Shown piece by piece: positions 7,357 through 16,374 of a DNA stretch of 19,704 nucleotides. Under the pieces are notes generated by a model, which searched no databases, was not told where the DNA came from, and saw nothing but the letters and a program-made list of their open reading frames with translations. This DNA comes from WHTB01 sp050699035 (GTDB taxonomy: Bacteria > Actinomycetota > Actinomycetes > Propionibacteriales > Nocardioidaceae): positions 1-19,704 of the forward strand of contig JBOHDE010000052.1 of the NCBI GenBank assembly GCA_050699035.1, in the 5' to 3' direction. The position numbers and the translations under genes are program-made. Each line of letters opens with the position of its first letter. The first letter of the stretch is position 1.

Positions 7357-8235
7357 TCAGGACCCGGACTCGATCGACTTGACCTCGTCGCGCAGCACCC
7401 GAGCCGCCTCTGCGACGTCGGTCTCACCTTGGCCAACCGCGGCCGCCAGCTCCTCGCTGAGCTCCTCGAGCTCGGCGCCACCGGCCATCATCCGGGTCAG
7501 CTCGTCGAGGGTCATCTCGGACTTCGGGAAGTCGCCGAGTGACCTACCGCGCTTGAGCAGGATGAAGCGGTCGCCCACGGGGTACGCATGGTGCGGGTTG
7601 TGGGTGATGAACACGACGGCCAGGCCGGCCTCCCGGGCCTTCACGATGTACTTCAGCACGACACCCGACTGCTTCACCCCAAGTGCGGCAGTCGGCTCGT
7701 CGAGGATCAGGACCCGTGCGCCGAAGTAGACGGCCCGCGCGATCGCGACGCACTGGCGCTCGCCTCCAGACAGCGTACCGATCGGCTGGTCCACATCACG
7801 CAGGTCGATCCCCATCCGCATCAGCTCGTCCTTGGTGGTGCGCCGCATGAAGTCCACATCGAGGCGCCGTAACGGTCCCACGCCCTTCGTCGGCTCGGAA
7901 CCAAGGAAGAAGTTGCGCCAGATCGGCATCAGCGGCACGACGGCCAGATCCTGGTAGACCGTCGCGATGCCGAGGTCCAGGGCCTTGCGCGGCGTGGACA
8001 GGTGCATCGGCTTGCCGTCGATCTTCATCTCCCCGAAGGAGTGTTGGTGGGCACCGGCGAGGATCTTGATGAACGTCGACTTGCCGGCGCCGTTGTCGCC
8101 GAGGATGCAGGTGACCTCGCCAGAGCGGACCGATGTGCTCACCTCGCGCAGCGCCACGACGTTGCCATACCTCTTGCTGATGTCGGTGAGCTCGATGATC
8201 GCGGTGCCTCGAGGAGCCGTCTCCACGTCCTTCAT
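7357..8235 (-). CDS. Sugar ABC importer ATPase (inositol block)
   Basis: The start is the ATG at 8235, preceded by GGAGG seven bases upstream and overlapping the permease stop as ATGA. The open frame continues upstream, but that part is out-of-frame permease sequence. The product is 292 residues with one ABC domain: Walker A GDNGAGKS (46-53), Q-loop Gln95 (VYQDL), signature LSGGE (155-159), Walker B VLILDE (175-180) and switch His212 (ITHN). A single ABC domain, instead of the doubled RbsA form, matches FrcA/IatA-like relatives. The C-terminal tail (about 240-292) is acidic and outside the core. It powers the adjacent permease. The substrate is inferred from context as an inositol. Confidence 0.88.
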   Translation of the reverse strand: MKDVETAPRGTAIIELTDISKRYGNVVALREVSTSVRSGEVTCILGDNGAGKSTFIKILAGAHQHSFGEMKIDGKPMHLSTPRKALDLGIATVYQDLAVVPLMPIWRNFFLGSEPTKGVGPLRRLDVDFMRRTTKDELMRMGIDLRDVDQPIGTLSGGERQCVAIARAVYFGARVLILDEPTAALGVKQSGVVLKYIVKAREAGLAVVFITHNPHHAYPVGDRFILLKRGRSLGDFPKSEMTLDELTRMMAGGAELEELSEELAAAVGQGETDVAEAARVLRDEVKSIESGS

Positions 8236-9269
8236 CGCGAAACCTCCGCCCGCTTGCGCACCCAGCTGTTGACCAGCACGGCACCGAGCAGCATCACCCC
8301 AAGGAAGGCCTTCAGCCAGTTGTTGTCCCAACCCGCGAAGACGATGCCCTGGTAGGTCATGCCGTAGATCAGCGCGCCCAGCGCCGCGCCGATCGCCGAC
8401 CCGTACCCGCCGGTGAGCAGGCACCCGCCGACCACGGCGCAGATGATGTAGATGAACTCCTGTCCCACCCCGGTCGACGCCTGCACGGTCGACGTCTGGA
8501 ACAGGCTCAGCATGCCCACCAGCCAGCCGGCCGCCGCCGTGGTCATGAACAGCCCCACCTTCGTGTGCAGGAGAGGTACGCCGACCTGCCGCGCGCTCGT
8601 CTGGGCGCCGCCGACCGCGAAGATCCAGTTGCCCGCCTTCGTGCGCATCAGCACCCAGGTCGCGATCGCGGTGACGCACACCCACCACAGCACCGACACC
8701 TTGATCGAGACCACACCCAGGTTCAGCGTCGAGCCGAAGAACTGCGTCAGCTGGAAGTAGCCCGGCACGTCGCGCATCCCTTGGATCGCAACCTGGCCGA
8801 TCAGCAGCTTGGTCACGGCCAGGTTGAGGCCCTGCAGGACGAAGAACGTGCCCAGCGTGACGATGAAGCTGGGCAGCCCGGTCCGCATCACGAGGAACCC
8901 GTTGAGCGCCCCGACGACGAGTGCGAACACGAGCGCCAGCACGACCGCCAGCCAGAGGTTGAACCCGTACTCGGTCGCAAGGATGCCGACGATCAGGCCG
9001 GTCGACCCGGTCATCGTCCCGGTCGACAGATCGAACTCGCCGCCGATCATCAACAGCGCGACCGCCACCGCCATGATCCCGAACAGCGAGGCGCTCTCCA
9101 GCCAGGTCGGCACGCCACCCTCACTGAGGAACGCGTCGGTGGTGACCGAGAAGAAGACGAAGACCACGATCGCCGCGACCAGGGCGCCGATCTCCGGCCG
9201 CCGAAGCAGCGCGGCCACCGCCCCCGACGTTGCCAGCCGCTCGTCCACGGCTGGTGCTGCAGTGCTCAC
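8232..9269 (-). CDS. Sugar ABC importer permease, BPD_transp_2 (RbsC/FrcC) family
   Basis: The product is 345 residues, starting at a GTG with GGAAGG seven bases upstream. About nine or ten hydrophobic segments are visible, beginning with ALVAAIVVFVFFSV (29-42). The family loop IGGEFDLSTGTMTGSTGLI is present, as is GALNGFLVMRTGLPSFIVTLGTFFVLQGLN. Both are diagnostic of monosaccharide permeases of the ribose/fructose/inositol group. It presumably forms a homodimer in the membrane with the ATPase encoded directly downstream (ATGA overlap) and receives substrate from the lipoprotein encoded 18 bases upstream. Placement inside an iol operon makes myo-inositol the best substrate guess. Confidence 0.88.
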   Translation of the reverse strand: MSTAAPAVDERLATSGAVAALLRRPEIGALVAAIVVFVFFSVTTDAFLSEGGVPTWLESASLFGIMAVAVALLMIGGEFDLSTGTMTGSTGLIVGILATEYGFNLWLAVVLALVFALVVGALNGFLVMRTGLPSFIVTLGTFFVLQGLNLAVTKLLIGQVAIQGMRDVPGYFQLTQFFGSTLNLGVVSIKVSVLWWVCVTAIATWVLMRTKAGNWIFAVGGAQTSARQVGVPLLHTKVGLFMTTAAAGWLVGMLSLFQTSTVQASTGVGQEFIYIICAVVGGCLLTGGYGSAIGAALGALIYGMTYQGIVFAGWDNNWLKAFLGVMLLGAVLVNSWVRKRAEVSR

Positions 9270-9287
9270 GTCTCTGCCTTCCCTCGG

Positions 9288-10274
9288 TCAGCGGGTCCCG
9301 TTGGCGGCGAACTCCTCGACCTGTGCCGCATTGTCCTTGGTGACGAAGGCCGGACCCGAGTAGACCGGCTGGCCGCCGCCGATGTCGTTGCCGTTGCGGT
9401 CCTTCAGCGCGAGGAACACGACCGGCAGGTAGCCCTGCGCGTATGGCTGCTGGTCGACGGCGAACGCGATCGCGTCGTCCTCGATCGCGCCCAGGACGTC
9501 GCTGGACAGGTCGAAGGTGCCGATCTGTGCGTCGGTGCCGGCCTCCTGCTGGGCCTGGGCGGCCGCCATCGCCACCGCGTTGTTGAGGATCAGCATCGTG
9601 TCGACGCTCGAGTCCGCGCTCAGCTTGCTGCGGATCGTCGACTGCGCGTCGGCGATGTTGGACACGTCGACCTGGAGGTTCTCGGCCTCGCCGCCGAACG
9701 TCTTGGCGGCACCGGCGCAGCGGTCCTCCAGACCGACGTTGCCGGCCTCGTGGATGACGCAGATCATCTTCTTGCCACCCAGCTCGGCCAGCTGCTCCCC
9801 GGCCGCCTCACCGGCCAGCGCCTCGCTCTGGCCGACATGCGTGATCGCGCCGAACTCCTTGGACTGCTCGAGGCCGGAGTTGATCGTGATCACCGGGATG
9901 TCCTCGCCCACCGCCGCCTCGACGCTGGAGCGGACGCCGTCGGGGTTGGCCATCGAGACGACCAGGCCGTCGACGCCCTGCGCGACGGCGTTGTCGATCA
10001 GCTGGCTCTGCTTGGTCGGATCCGGGTCGCCGTTGAACGTCACCGTCACGCCGAGGTCCTCCGCCGCCTGCTCGGCGCCGCTCTTCACGACGTCCCAGAA
10101 CGGGTCGCCCGGCGCGCTGTGGACCACCAGCGCGTACGTGGCGTCGCCGCCGCCTTTCGTGTCGCCGGCTGCCTTGTCGGACTTCCCGTCGTCGCCTCCG
10201 GACTGGTTCGTGCACGCCGACAGGAGCAGGGCGGTCGTCGCAGCCACCGCCAGGACGAACTTGCTTGACTTCAT
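9288..10274 (-). CDS. Sugar ABC importer substrate-binding lipoprotein
   Basis: The product is 328 residues from an ATG with a strong GAGGAGGG ribosome site. Residues 1-20 are a lipoprotein signal with lipobox LSAC (Cys21), followed by a Gly/Asp/Lys linker to about residue 45. The rest is a type I periplasmic-binding fold of the RbsB class: YALVVHSAPGDPFWDVVKSGAEQAAEDLGV, then DGLVVSMANPDG, PVITINSG, and a C-terminal AFAVDQQPYAQGYLPV. It would be tethered to the outer face of the membrane and deliver a sugar or cyclitol to the permease. It follows iolA by 19 bases. Ligand assignment to inositol rests on the neighbours only. Confidence 0.88.
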   Translation of the reverse strand: MKSSKFVLAVAATTALLLSACTNQSGGDDGKSDKAAGDTKGGGDATYALVVHSAPGDPFWDVVKSGAEQAAEDLGVTVTFNGDPDPTKQSQLIDNAVAQGVDGLVVSMANPDGVRSSVEAAVGEDIPVITINSGLEQSKEFGAITHVGQSEALAGEAAGEQLAELGGKKMICVIHEAGNVGLEDRCAGAAKTFGGEAENLQVDVSNIADAQSTIRSKLSADSSVDTMLILNNAVAMAAAQAQQEAGTDAQIGTFDLSSDVLGAIEDDAIAFAVDQQPYAQGYLPVVFLALKDRNGNDIGGGQPVYSGPAFVTKDNAAQVEEFAANGTR

Positions 10275-10293
10275 GGTGGTCCCTCCTCAGGGA

Positions 10294-11790
10294 TCAGTGA
10301 GCGGTCGGGAAGTGGAAGCTGGACGCGACGGGGTGCTCGACCTGCGGCCAACGCGACGTGACGACCTTGGCCCGGGTGTAGAAGGACACGCCTTCCGGGC
10401 CGTGGATGTGCGTGTCTCCGAACAGCGAGTCCTTCCAGCCGCCGAACGAGTAGTAGGCCATCGGCACCGGGATCGGCACGTTGATGCCGATCATGCCGAC
10501 GTGCACGCCCCGCTGGAAGCGACGCGCCGCCTCGCCGCTGGAGGTAAAGATCGCCGTGCCGTTGCCGTACGGGTTGGCGTTGACCAGCTCGATCGCCTCG
10601 TCCACGGTCTCCACCCGCAGCACCGACAGCACCGGACCGAAGACCTCCTCGGAGTAGACGTCCATCTCCGGGGTCACCTCGTCGACCACGGTCGGGCCGA
10701 CGAAGAAGCCCTGCTCGAACCCGGGGACGACGAGGGACCGGCCGTCGACCGTCACCCGCCCGCCCTGCTTCTCACCGGCATCGATCAGGCCGATGATGCG
10801 GTCGCGTGCCTCCGGCGTGACGACGGGGCCCATCTCGCTCGCCGCGTCCCGACCCGAGCCGACCACGACCTCGTTGGCCTTGGCGTTGACGGCCTCGACG
10901 ATCGCGTCACCGGCCGCCCCGACCGCGACCGCGGCCGAGATCGCCATGCATCGCTCCCCGGCCGAGCCGAAGGCCGCCGACACCAGATGGTTGGCGGCGA
11001 AGTCGACGTCCGCGTCCGGCAAGATGACCGCGTGGTTCTTGGCGCCACCGAGCGCCTGCACCCGCTTGCCGGTGGCGGTGGCCCGCTCGTGGATGTACTT
11101 CGCGATCGGCGTCGACCCGACGAACGAGATCGCCTGCACGTCCGGGTGGTCCAGCAGCGCGTCGACCGACTCCTTGTCCCCGTGTACGACGTTGAAGACG
11201 CCCTCCGGCAGACCCGCCTCCGCCCACAGCTCGGCGACCCGGACCGACGCCGACGGGTCCCGCTCGCTCGGCTTCAGGACGAACGTGTTGCCGCAGGCGA
11301 TGGCCACCGGGTGCATCCACATCGGCACCATCACCGGGAAGTTGAACGGCGTGATGCCGGCGACGACGCCGAGTGGTTCGCGGAACGAGTAGACGTCGAC
11401 GCCGCTCGACACCTGGTCGGAGTAGTCGCCCTTGAGCAGCTGCGGGATGCCGCAGGCGAACTCCACCACCTCGAGCCCGCGCTGCACCTCCCCCTTGGCG
11501 TCCGACACGACCTTGCCGTGCTCGTCGCTGACGATCTCGGCCAGCTCGTCCTGGGCCGCGTTGACCAGCTCGCGGAACGCGAACAGCACCTTGCTCCGCA
11601 GGCTCAGCGACGACTGGGACCACGACGCGAACGCGGTCTTCGCGGCCGCGACGGCGGTGTCGACGTCGGCCCTGCTGGCGAGCGTGACCTCGGCCTGCGT
11701 CTGGCCGGTGGCGGGGTTCCACACGGTGCTCCGGCGGGCCGACTCTCCGGCGGTGGTCTGGCCGCCGATCCAGTGCTGGATGGTTCTCAT
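10294..11790 (-). CDS. iolA: (Methyl)malonate-semialdehyde dehydrogenase, CoA-acylating
   Basis: The product is 498 residues, the normal length for the MmsA/IolA group of aldehyde dehydrogenases. PFNFP (148-152) carries Asn150, LKPSERDPS is the cofactor loop, GGAKNH (248-253) is the motif typical of this subgroup, and catalytic Cys281 sits in GSAGERCMAIS. The subgroup makes acyl-CoA from semialdehyde. In the inositol route it turns malonate semialdehyde into acetyl-CoA with loss of CO2, and it can also serve valine and thymine breakdown. AAGGAA lies eight or nine bases before the ATG, and the start is 20 bases after the iolD stop. Also named mmsA. The long plus-strand frame over this gene is a codon-bias shadow. 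Confidence 0.93.
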   Translation of the reverse strand: MRTIQHWIGGQTTAGESARRSTVWNPATGQTQAEVTLASRADVDTAVAAAKTAFASWSQSSLSLRSKVLFAFRELVNAAQDELAEIVSDEHGKVVSDAKGEVQRGLEVVEFACGIPQLLKGDYSDQVSSGVDVYSFREPLGVVAGITPFNFPVMVPMWMHPVAIACGNTFVLKPSERDPSASVRVAELWAEAGLPEGVFNVVHGDKESVDALLDHPDVQAISFVGSTPIAKYIHERATATGKRVQALGGAKNHAVILPDADVDFAANHLVSAAFGSAGERCMAISAAVAVGAAGDAIVEAVNAKANEVVVGSGRDAASEMGPVVTPEARDRIIGLIDAGEKQGGRVTVDGRSLVVPGFEQGFFVGPTVVDEVTPEMDVYSEEVFGPVLSVLRVETVDEAIELVNANPYGNGTAIFTSSGEAARRFQRGVHVGMIGINVPIPVPMAYYSFGGWKDSLFGDTHIHGPEGVSFYTRAKVVTSRWPQVEHPVASSFHFPTAH

Positions 11791-11810
11791 CGGGTGCGTT
11801 CCTTTGCGTT

Positions 11811-13682
11811 CTAGAGGTACGGGCGCTGCTCAGTCTTGCGGGTGTCATACGTGCGGCGGGCCTCGGTGGTGGTGTCGAGCGTGGACACCTCCGCTACCGG
11901 CACGTCCCACCACGACTCGCTGTCGGGTGCCGGCACCAGCGGGTCGGTCTCGATGTGGACCAGGACGGGACCGCCGGTGTGCTGCTTGGCCTTCGCCAAC
12001 GCGGTGCGAAGCTCCTCGACCGTCGCGGTTCGGAGCACGTGGACGCCGAGGCTCTCCGCGTTGGCGGCGAGGTCGATCGGGAGCTTCGGCCCGTCGAGCC
12101 GGCCCGACTCGCCGCGGTAGCGGTAGGCGGTGCCGAAGCGCTGTGACCCGAGCTCCTCCGACAGCGCCCCGATCGACGCGAACCCGTGGTTCTGCACCAG
12201 GACGACGATGACCTTGATGCCTTCCTGCACTGCGGTCACCAGCTCCTGCGCCATCATCAGGTACGAGCCGTCGCCGACCAGGACGAAGACGTCGCGGTCG
12301 GGGCACGCCATCCGGACGCCGACGCCACCGGCGATCTCGTAGCCCATACAGGAGTATCCGTACTCGACGTGGTAGCCCAACGGGTCGCGGGTGCGCCACA
12401 GCTTGTGCAGATCGCCCGGCATCGACCCGGCGGCGCACACGACCACGTCGCGCGGCTCCGCCAGGTCGTTGACGGCGCCGATCACCTCCGACTGCGCCGG
12501 CTGCGGCTGGTGCCCGAGGTGGTAGGCCTCCTCGACGACGGCGTCCCACTGCTGGGCGAGCTCGGTGGCCTTCGCGGAGTACGCCGGGTCGACGCGCCAG
12601 CCGGCGAGGCCGTCCTGCAGCGCGGCCAGCCCGGCCCGGGCGTCGGCCACCAGCGCCGTCCCGGCCTGCTTCGCGGCGTCGAACCCGGCGACGTTGAGGT
12701 TGACGAACGTCACGTCCGGGTGGGCGAAAGCGGTCCGCGAGGCGGTGGTGAAGTCGCTGTAGCGGGTGCCGACGCCGATCACCAGGTCGGCCTCGCGGGC
12801 GATCGCGTTGGCGGCGGTCGTGCCCGTGCTGCCGACGGCACCCAGCGACAGCGGGTGGTCGTACGGCAGCGAGCCCTTGCCCGCCTGCGTCTCCGCGACC
12901 GGCACCCCGGTGGCCTCGGCGAACGCGCGCAGCGCGTCGGTGGCCTCGGCGTAGATCGTGCCACCACCGGAGACGACCAACGGCCGCGTCGCCGACCGGA
13001 TCGCCGCGACCGCGCGCAGCACGGCCGCCGGCTCCGGCACTGGTCGCGCGACATGCCACACCCGCTTGGCGAACAGCTCCTCCGGCCAGTCGTGCGCCTC
13101 GGCCTGCACGTCCTGTGGGAGCGCTAGCGTCACCGCGCCCGTCTCCACCGGGTCGGTCAGCACCCGCATCGCCCCCAACAGCGCGGCGGGCAGCTGCTCG
13201 GGACGCCAGACCCGGTCGAAGAAGCGCGACACCGGCCGGAACACGTCGTTGACGGAGACGTCGTATGTCGTCGGGTCCTCCAGCTGCTGCAGCACCGGCG
13301 CGGAGACCCGGGTGGCGAAGATGTCGCCGGGCAACAGCAGGACCGGCAGCTGGTTGACCGTCGCCAGCGCCGCACCGGTGACCAGGTTGGTCGCGCCGGG
13401 TCCGATCGATGCGGTGACCGCGAGGGTCTGCAGGCGGTTCTTCATCCGGGCATAGGCGGCGGCTGCGTGCACCGCCCCCTGCTCGTTGCGTGCCATCCAG
13501 TACGGGAGCGAGCCCGGGTCGTCCAACTCGGCCTCCAGCAGCGCCTGGCCGACACCGGCGACGTTGCCGTGGCCGAAGATGCCGAAGCAGCCGGCCACCA
13601 GCCGTTGCTCGACGCCGTCGCGCTCGCTCCACTGGTGGGCCAGGAACCGCACCGTTGCCTGGGCGACCGTCAGACGCACCAT
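11811..13682 (-). CDS. iolD: 3D-(3,5/4)-trihydroxycyclohexane-1,2-dione hydrolase
   Basis: The product is 623 residues, matching IolD. It has the three-domain layout of thiamine-diphosphate enzymes. The N-terminal pyrimidine-binding domain shows GIFGHGNVAGVGQAL and Glu67 in YWMARNEQGAVHAA. The central domain follows, then the diphosphate-binding motif starting at Gly470-Asp471-Gly472-Ser473 and ending at Asn498 in VLVQNHGF. The enzyme opens the six-carbon ring to 5-deoxyglucuronate. The ATG follows the iolB TAG with no base between them, so translation is almost certainly coupled. Confidence 0.95.
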   Translation of the reverse strand: MVRLTVAQATVRFLAHQWSERDGVEQRLVAGCFGIFGHGNVAGVGQALLEAELDDPGSLPYWMARNEQGAVHAAAAYARMKNRLQTLAVTASIGPGATNLVTGAALATVNQLPVLLLPGDIFATRVSAPVLQQLEDPTTYDVSVNDVFRPVSRFFDRVWRPEQLPAALLGAMRVLTDPVETGAVTLALPQDVQAEAHDWPEELFAKRVWHVARPVPEPAAVLRAVAAIRSATRPLVVSGGGTIYAEATDALRAFAEATGVPVAETQAGKGSLPYDHPLSLGAVGSTGTTAANAIAREADLVIGVGTRYSDFTTASRTAFAHPDVTFVNLNVAGFDAAKQAGTALVADARAGLAALQDGLAGWRVDPAYSAKATELAQQWDAVVEEAYHLGHQPQPAQSEVIGAVNDLAEPRDVVVCAAGSMPGDLHKLWRTRDPLGYHVEYGYSCMGYEIAGGVGVRMACPDRDVFVLVGDGSYLMMAQELVTAVQEGIKVIVVLVQNHGFASIGALSEELGSQRFGTAYRYRGESGRLDGPKLPIDLAANAESLGVHVLRTATVEELRTALAKAKQHTGGPVLVHIETDPLVPAPDSESWWDVPVAEVSTLDTTTEARRTYDTRKTEQRPYL

Positions 13683-14558
13683 CTATGCCCCCTGCTCCGA
13701 CGTCGTGGTCAGCGGCAGCCGCGGGTCCACCGGCTGCTCGGCCCAGGTGTCCCGCACCCAGCCGTGCGCGGGGTCGTCGCAGATCAGCCAGGCGCGCTCC
13801 GCGCCCGGTCCGGCCATCACGTTGAGGTAGTACAGGTCGTAGCCCGGCGTGGCCATCGACGGTCCGTGCCACCCGTGCGGGATCGTCACAACGTCGCCGC
13901 TGCGCACCTCGGCGAGCAAGTCCTCCGGGCGGTCGGCCGTGCCGTACACCCGCTGGTAGCCGACGCCGGGACCCTCGGGTCCCGCGCCGACCTCGAAGTA
14001 GTAGATCTCCTCCAGCACGCTCTCCTCGCCGGCGCGGTCCTCGTCGTGCTTGTGAGGGGGGTACGACGACCAGTTGCCGGCCGGTGTCAGCACCTCGACG
14101 GCGATCAGCCGGTCGGCCTCGAACACCCCGGCGGCGGCGAAGTTGTTGACCTGCCGGCTGCACGCGCCCGCGCCCCGGGCCTCGACCGGCACGTCCTCAG
14201 CGGGGCCGTACCGGGCGGTCAGCCGGCGGGAGCAGCGCGCCGACGGCAGCGCGAACCTGCCGCCACCGGCTGATGAGATGGTGACGGTGGAGTCCCTTGG
14301 CACGTAGGCAAAGTCGGTGACCCGGCTGAACACGCTGGCCCGGCCCCGCAGCTCGAAGGTCTCGCCGTCACAGGCGACCGTGCAGCCGCCCGCCAACGGG
14401 AGTACGACCAGCTCCTCCTCGCCGGTGTCGAGGGTGCGGGTGTCGCCCGGCGCCAGCGTGAGGACCCGCAGCCCGGAGTAGTCCCAGCCGGCGTCGGCGG
14501 GCAACACGCTGAGGTCACCGTCTCGCGCCGCGATGTGCATCGCCTTGCCGTCGCTCAC
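13683..14558 (-). CDS. iolB: 5-deoxyglucuronate isomerase
   Basis: The product is 291 residues, a double-cupin protein of the IolB family. The metal site appears as SSYPPHKHDED (His169, His171) followed by LEEIYYFEV (from 182), with a later IPHGWHGPS (His228, His231). It converts 5-deoxyglucuronate to 2-deoxy-5-keto-gluconate in the cytoplasm. The GTG start overlaps the stop of the aldolase gene (GTGA), and its own TAG abuts the iolD ATG. Confidence 0.94.
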   Translation of the reverse strand: MSDGKAMHIAARDGDLSVLPADAGWDYSGLRVLTLAPGDTRTLDTGEEELVVLPLAGGCTVACDGETFELRGRASVFSRVTDFAYVPRDSTVTISSAGGGRFALPSARCSRRLTARYGPAEDVPVEARGAGACSRQVNNFAAAGVFEADRLIAVEVLTPAGNWSSYPPHKHDEDRAGEESVLEEIYYFEVGAGPEGPGVGYQRVYGTADRPEDLLAEVRSGDVVTIPHGWHGPSMATPGYDLYYLNVMAGPGAERAWLICDDPAHGWVRDTWAEQPVDPRLPLTTTSEQGA

Positions 14559-15430
14559 AGCAACCCCACCGTCCGGTCGACCGCGGCGGCGACGTCACCG
14601 TCGGGCGGGTAGAGCAGCGCGCGGCCGACGACCATCCCCTGCACCGTCGGCAGCTTGAGCGCGCGCTGCCAGCGGTCGAAGGTGTCCTCCTCGTCCACCT
14701 TCGCCTCACCGCCCAGCAGCAGCACCGGCAGCGAGGACGCACCAGCGACGACCTCCATGTCGTCCACGACCGGCAGTTTGAGCCAGGTGTGTGCCGACGT
14801 CGTGCCCAGGGCGGCGGCCACCGTCACCGAGCGCACCACCGACTCGGTGCTCAGGTCGTTGCGGACGCGGCCGTCGACTCGGTGCGAGATGAACGGCTCG
14901 ACCATCGCCATCAGCCCGTGGCCGGCCAGGTCGGTGACGGCGTGGGCGCAGGCCTGCAGGGTCCGCACGGTGGCTGGGTCGTCGGGGTCGATGCGGCACA
15001 GCATCTTGCCGCCGTCGAGGCCGGCCGCGGCGATGCTCTCCGCGTCGTAGGCCGTGAAGCGGTCGTCGATCTCGAACGCCGTACCCACCAGCCCGCCGCG
15101 GTTCATCGAACCGATCACCACCTTGTCGTCGAGCGCGCCGAGCAGCAGCAGGTCCTCGACCAGGTCGGGCGTGCCCAAGAAGCCGTCGACGCCGGGGCGG
15201 GCCAGCGCCACCCGCAGCCGCCGGAGCAGGTCGGCACGGTCGGCCATCGCCAGCGGGTCGTCGCCGACCCGCAGCACCCCGCGGGCGGGGTGGTCGGCGG
15301 CGATCAGCATCAGCCGACCGGACTCGCCCAGCAGGTCGGTCCGCCGCCGGCGGTGGTCGGCGGCCGCGGTGATGTCGTGCGGGCGCCGGGCCCGGGTGTT
15401 CGCGATCGTGCGCAGGTCGTCAGCCGTCAC
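14555..15430 (-). CDS. Class I aldolase-like (beta/alpha)8 protein, likely the IolJ step
   Basis: The start is the GTG at 15430, which overlaps the iolC stop as GTGA; the frame stays open further upstream only as a shadow of iolC. The product is 291 residues of DeoC/LacD-like barrel sequence: LMLIAADHPARG (40-51), VDGFLGTPDLVEDL, VVIGSMNRGGL, LMAMVEPF, HTWLKLP with a candidate Schiff-base Lys218, and PTVQGMVVGRAL with a phosphate-site look. Proteins of this type sit between iolC and iolB in actinobacterial inositol operons. No class II (Fba-like) IolJ is present, so cleavage of 2-deoxy-5-keto-gluconate-6-phosphate to dihydroxyacetone phosphate and malonate semialdehyde is the natural inferred role. 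Confidence 0.78.
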   Translation of the reverse strand: MTADDLRTIANTRARRPHDITAAADHRRRRTDLLGESGRLMLIAADHPARGVLRVGDDPLAMADRADLLRRLRVALARPGVDGFLGTPDLVEDLLLLGALDDKVVIGSMNRGGLVGTAFEIDDRFTAYDAESIAAAGLDGGKMLCRIDPDDPATVRTLQACAHAVTDLAGHGLMAMVEPFISHRVDGRVRNDLSTESVVRSVTVAAALGTTSAHTWLKLPVVDDMEVVAGASSLPVLLLGGEAKVDEEDTFDRWQRALKLPTVQGMVVGRALLYPPDGDVAAAVDRTVGLL

Positions 15431-16374
15431 CGGTGCTCCTTCAGCTTGGCGTCGACCTCGGCGGAGGTCGGCATGGCGTCGGAGCAGGACAGCTCGCCGG
15501 CGACGATCGCGCCGGCGGCGTTGGCGAACGAGAGGGTGCGTTCGGTGTCCCAGCCCGCGAGCAGGCCGTGGCAGAGCGCGCCACCGAAGGCGTCGCCCGC
15601 GCCCAGCCCGTTGACGACGTCGACCGGTGCCGGCGGCACCTCGACGCTGCCGTGGTCGTCGACCGCCAGCACGCCCTTGGGCCCCTGCTTCACCACCGCC
15701 AGGTCGACGCCGCGCTCGCGCAGGGCCGCGGCGGCGCGCGCCGGCTCGGTCTCGCCGACCGCGACCTCGCACTCCGCCCGGTTGCCGACCGCGACGGTCA
15801 CGTACCGCAGCGCCTCCTGGACGGCGCCGGTGGCCTCCTCGGGATGTGGCCAGAACATCGGCCGGTAGTCGAGGTCGAGGATCGTGATGCGGCGCCTGTC
15901 GCGTGCCTCCAGCGCGGCCAGCGTGGCGCTGCGGCTCGGCTGCTGCGACAGCCCGGTGACCGTCGCCCAGAAGATGTCGGCCGAGCGGATCGCGTCGAGG
16001 TCGAGCTCGCCCGGGTAGATCTCCAGGTCCGGCGCCTTCGGCTCGCGGTAGAAGTACAGCGGGAAGTCGTCCGGCGGGAAGATCTCGCAGAACGTGACCG
16101 GGGTCGGCAGGTGCGCGACCGCCGAGACGAACACGTCGGACACGTCGTACCCCTTGAGCGCGCGCCGCACGAACCGGCCGAACGGGTCGTCGCCGACCCG
16201 CGTGATGATCGCGCTGCGACGGCCGTGCCGGGCGGCGGCGACCGCGACGTTGGTGGGGCTGCCGCCCAGGAACTTGGCGAAGCTCACGACGTCCTCGAGG
16301 CCGACGCCGATCTGCTCGGGGTAGATGTCGACCCCGCTGCGACCGATGGTCAGGACCTCCCAGTGGTCGCTCAT
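15427..16374 (-). CDS. iolC: 5-dehydro-2-deoxygluconokinase
   Basis: The start is the ATG at 16374, forming an ATGA overlap with the iolE stop; the longer upstream frame is a shadow. The product is 315 residues of PfkB/ribokinase fold. GGSPTNVAVAAARHG (37-51) is the substrate-side motif, LDLDYRPMFW (166-175) is characteristic of IolC, VKQGPKG is near 228-234, and GLGAGDAFGG (256-265) carries the catalytic base Asp261. It phosphorylates 2-deoxy-5-keto-gluconate using ATP. Its stop overlaps the aldolase start, keeping kinase and aldolase tightly coupled. Confidence 0.94.
   Translation of the reverse strand: MSDHWEVLTIGRSGVDIYPEQIGVGLEDVVSFAKFLGGSPTNVAVAAARHGRRSAIITRVGDDPFGRFVRRALKGYDVSDVFVSAVAHLPTPVTFCEIFPPDDFPLYFYREPKAPDLEIYPGELDLDAIRSADIFWATVTGLSQQPSRSATLAALEARDRRRITILDLDYRPMFWPHPEEATGAVQEALRYVTVAVGNRAECEVAVGETEPARAAAALRERGVDLAVVKQGPKGVLAVDDHGSVEVPPAPVDVVNGLGAGDAFGGALCHGLLAGWDTERTLSFANAAGAIVAGELSCSDAMPTSAEVDAKLKEHR

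Noticed and set aside
9517..11814. Plus-strand open frame of 765 codons opposite the binding-protein and iolA genes
   Set aside because: High GC leaves the opposite frames open; the translation is Arg/Asp/His/Val-rich with no family sequence, and both minus-strand genes have clear motifs and ribosome sites.
11845..14163. Minus-strand open frame of 772 codons over iolD and iolB in another frame
   Set aside because: It is extremely rich in Arg, Gly, Ala and Pro, typical of a shifted reading of GC-rich genes; IolD and IolB are unambiguous.
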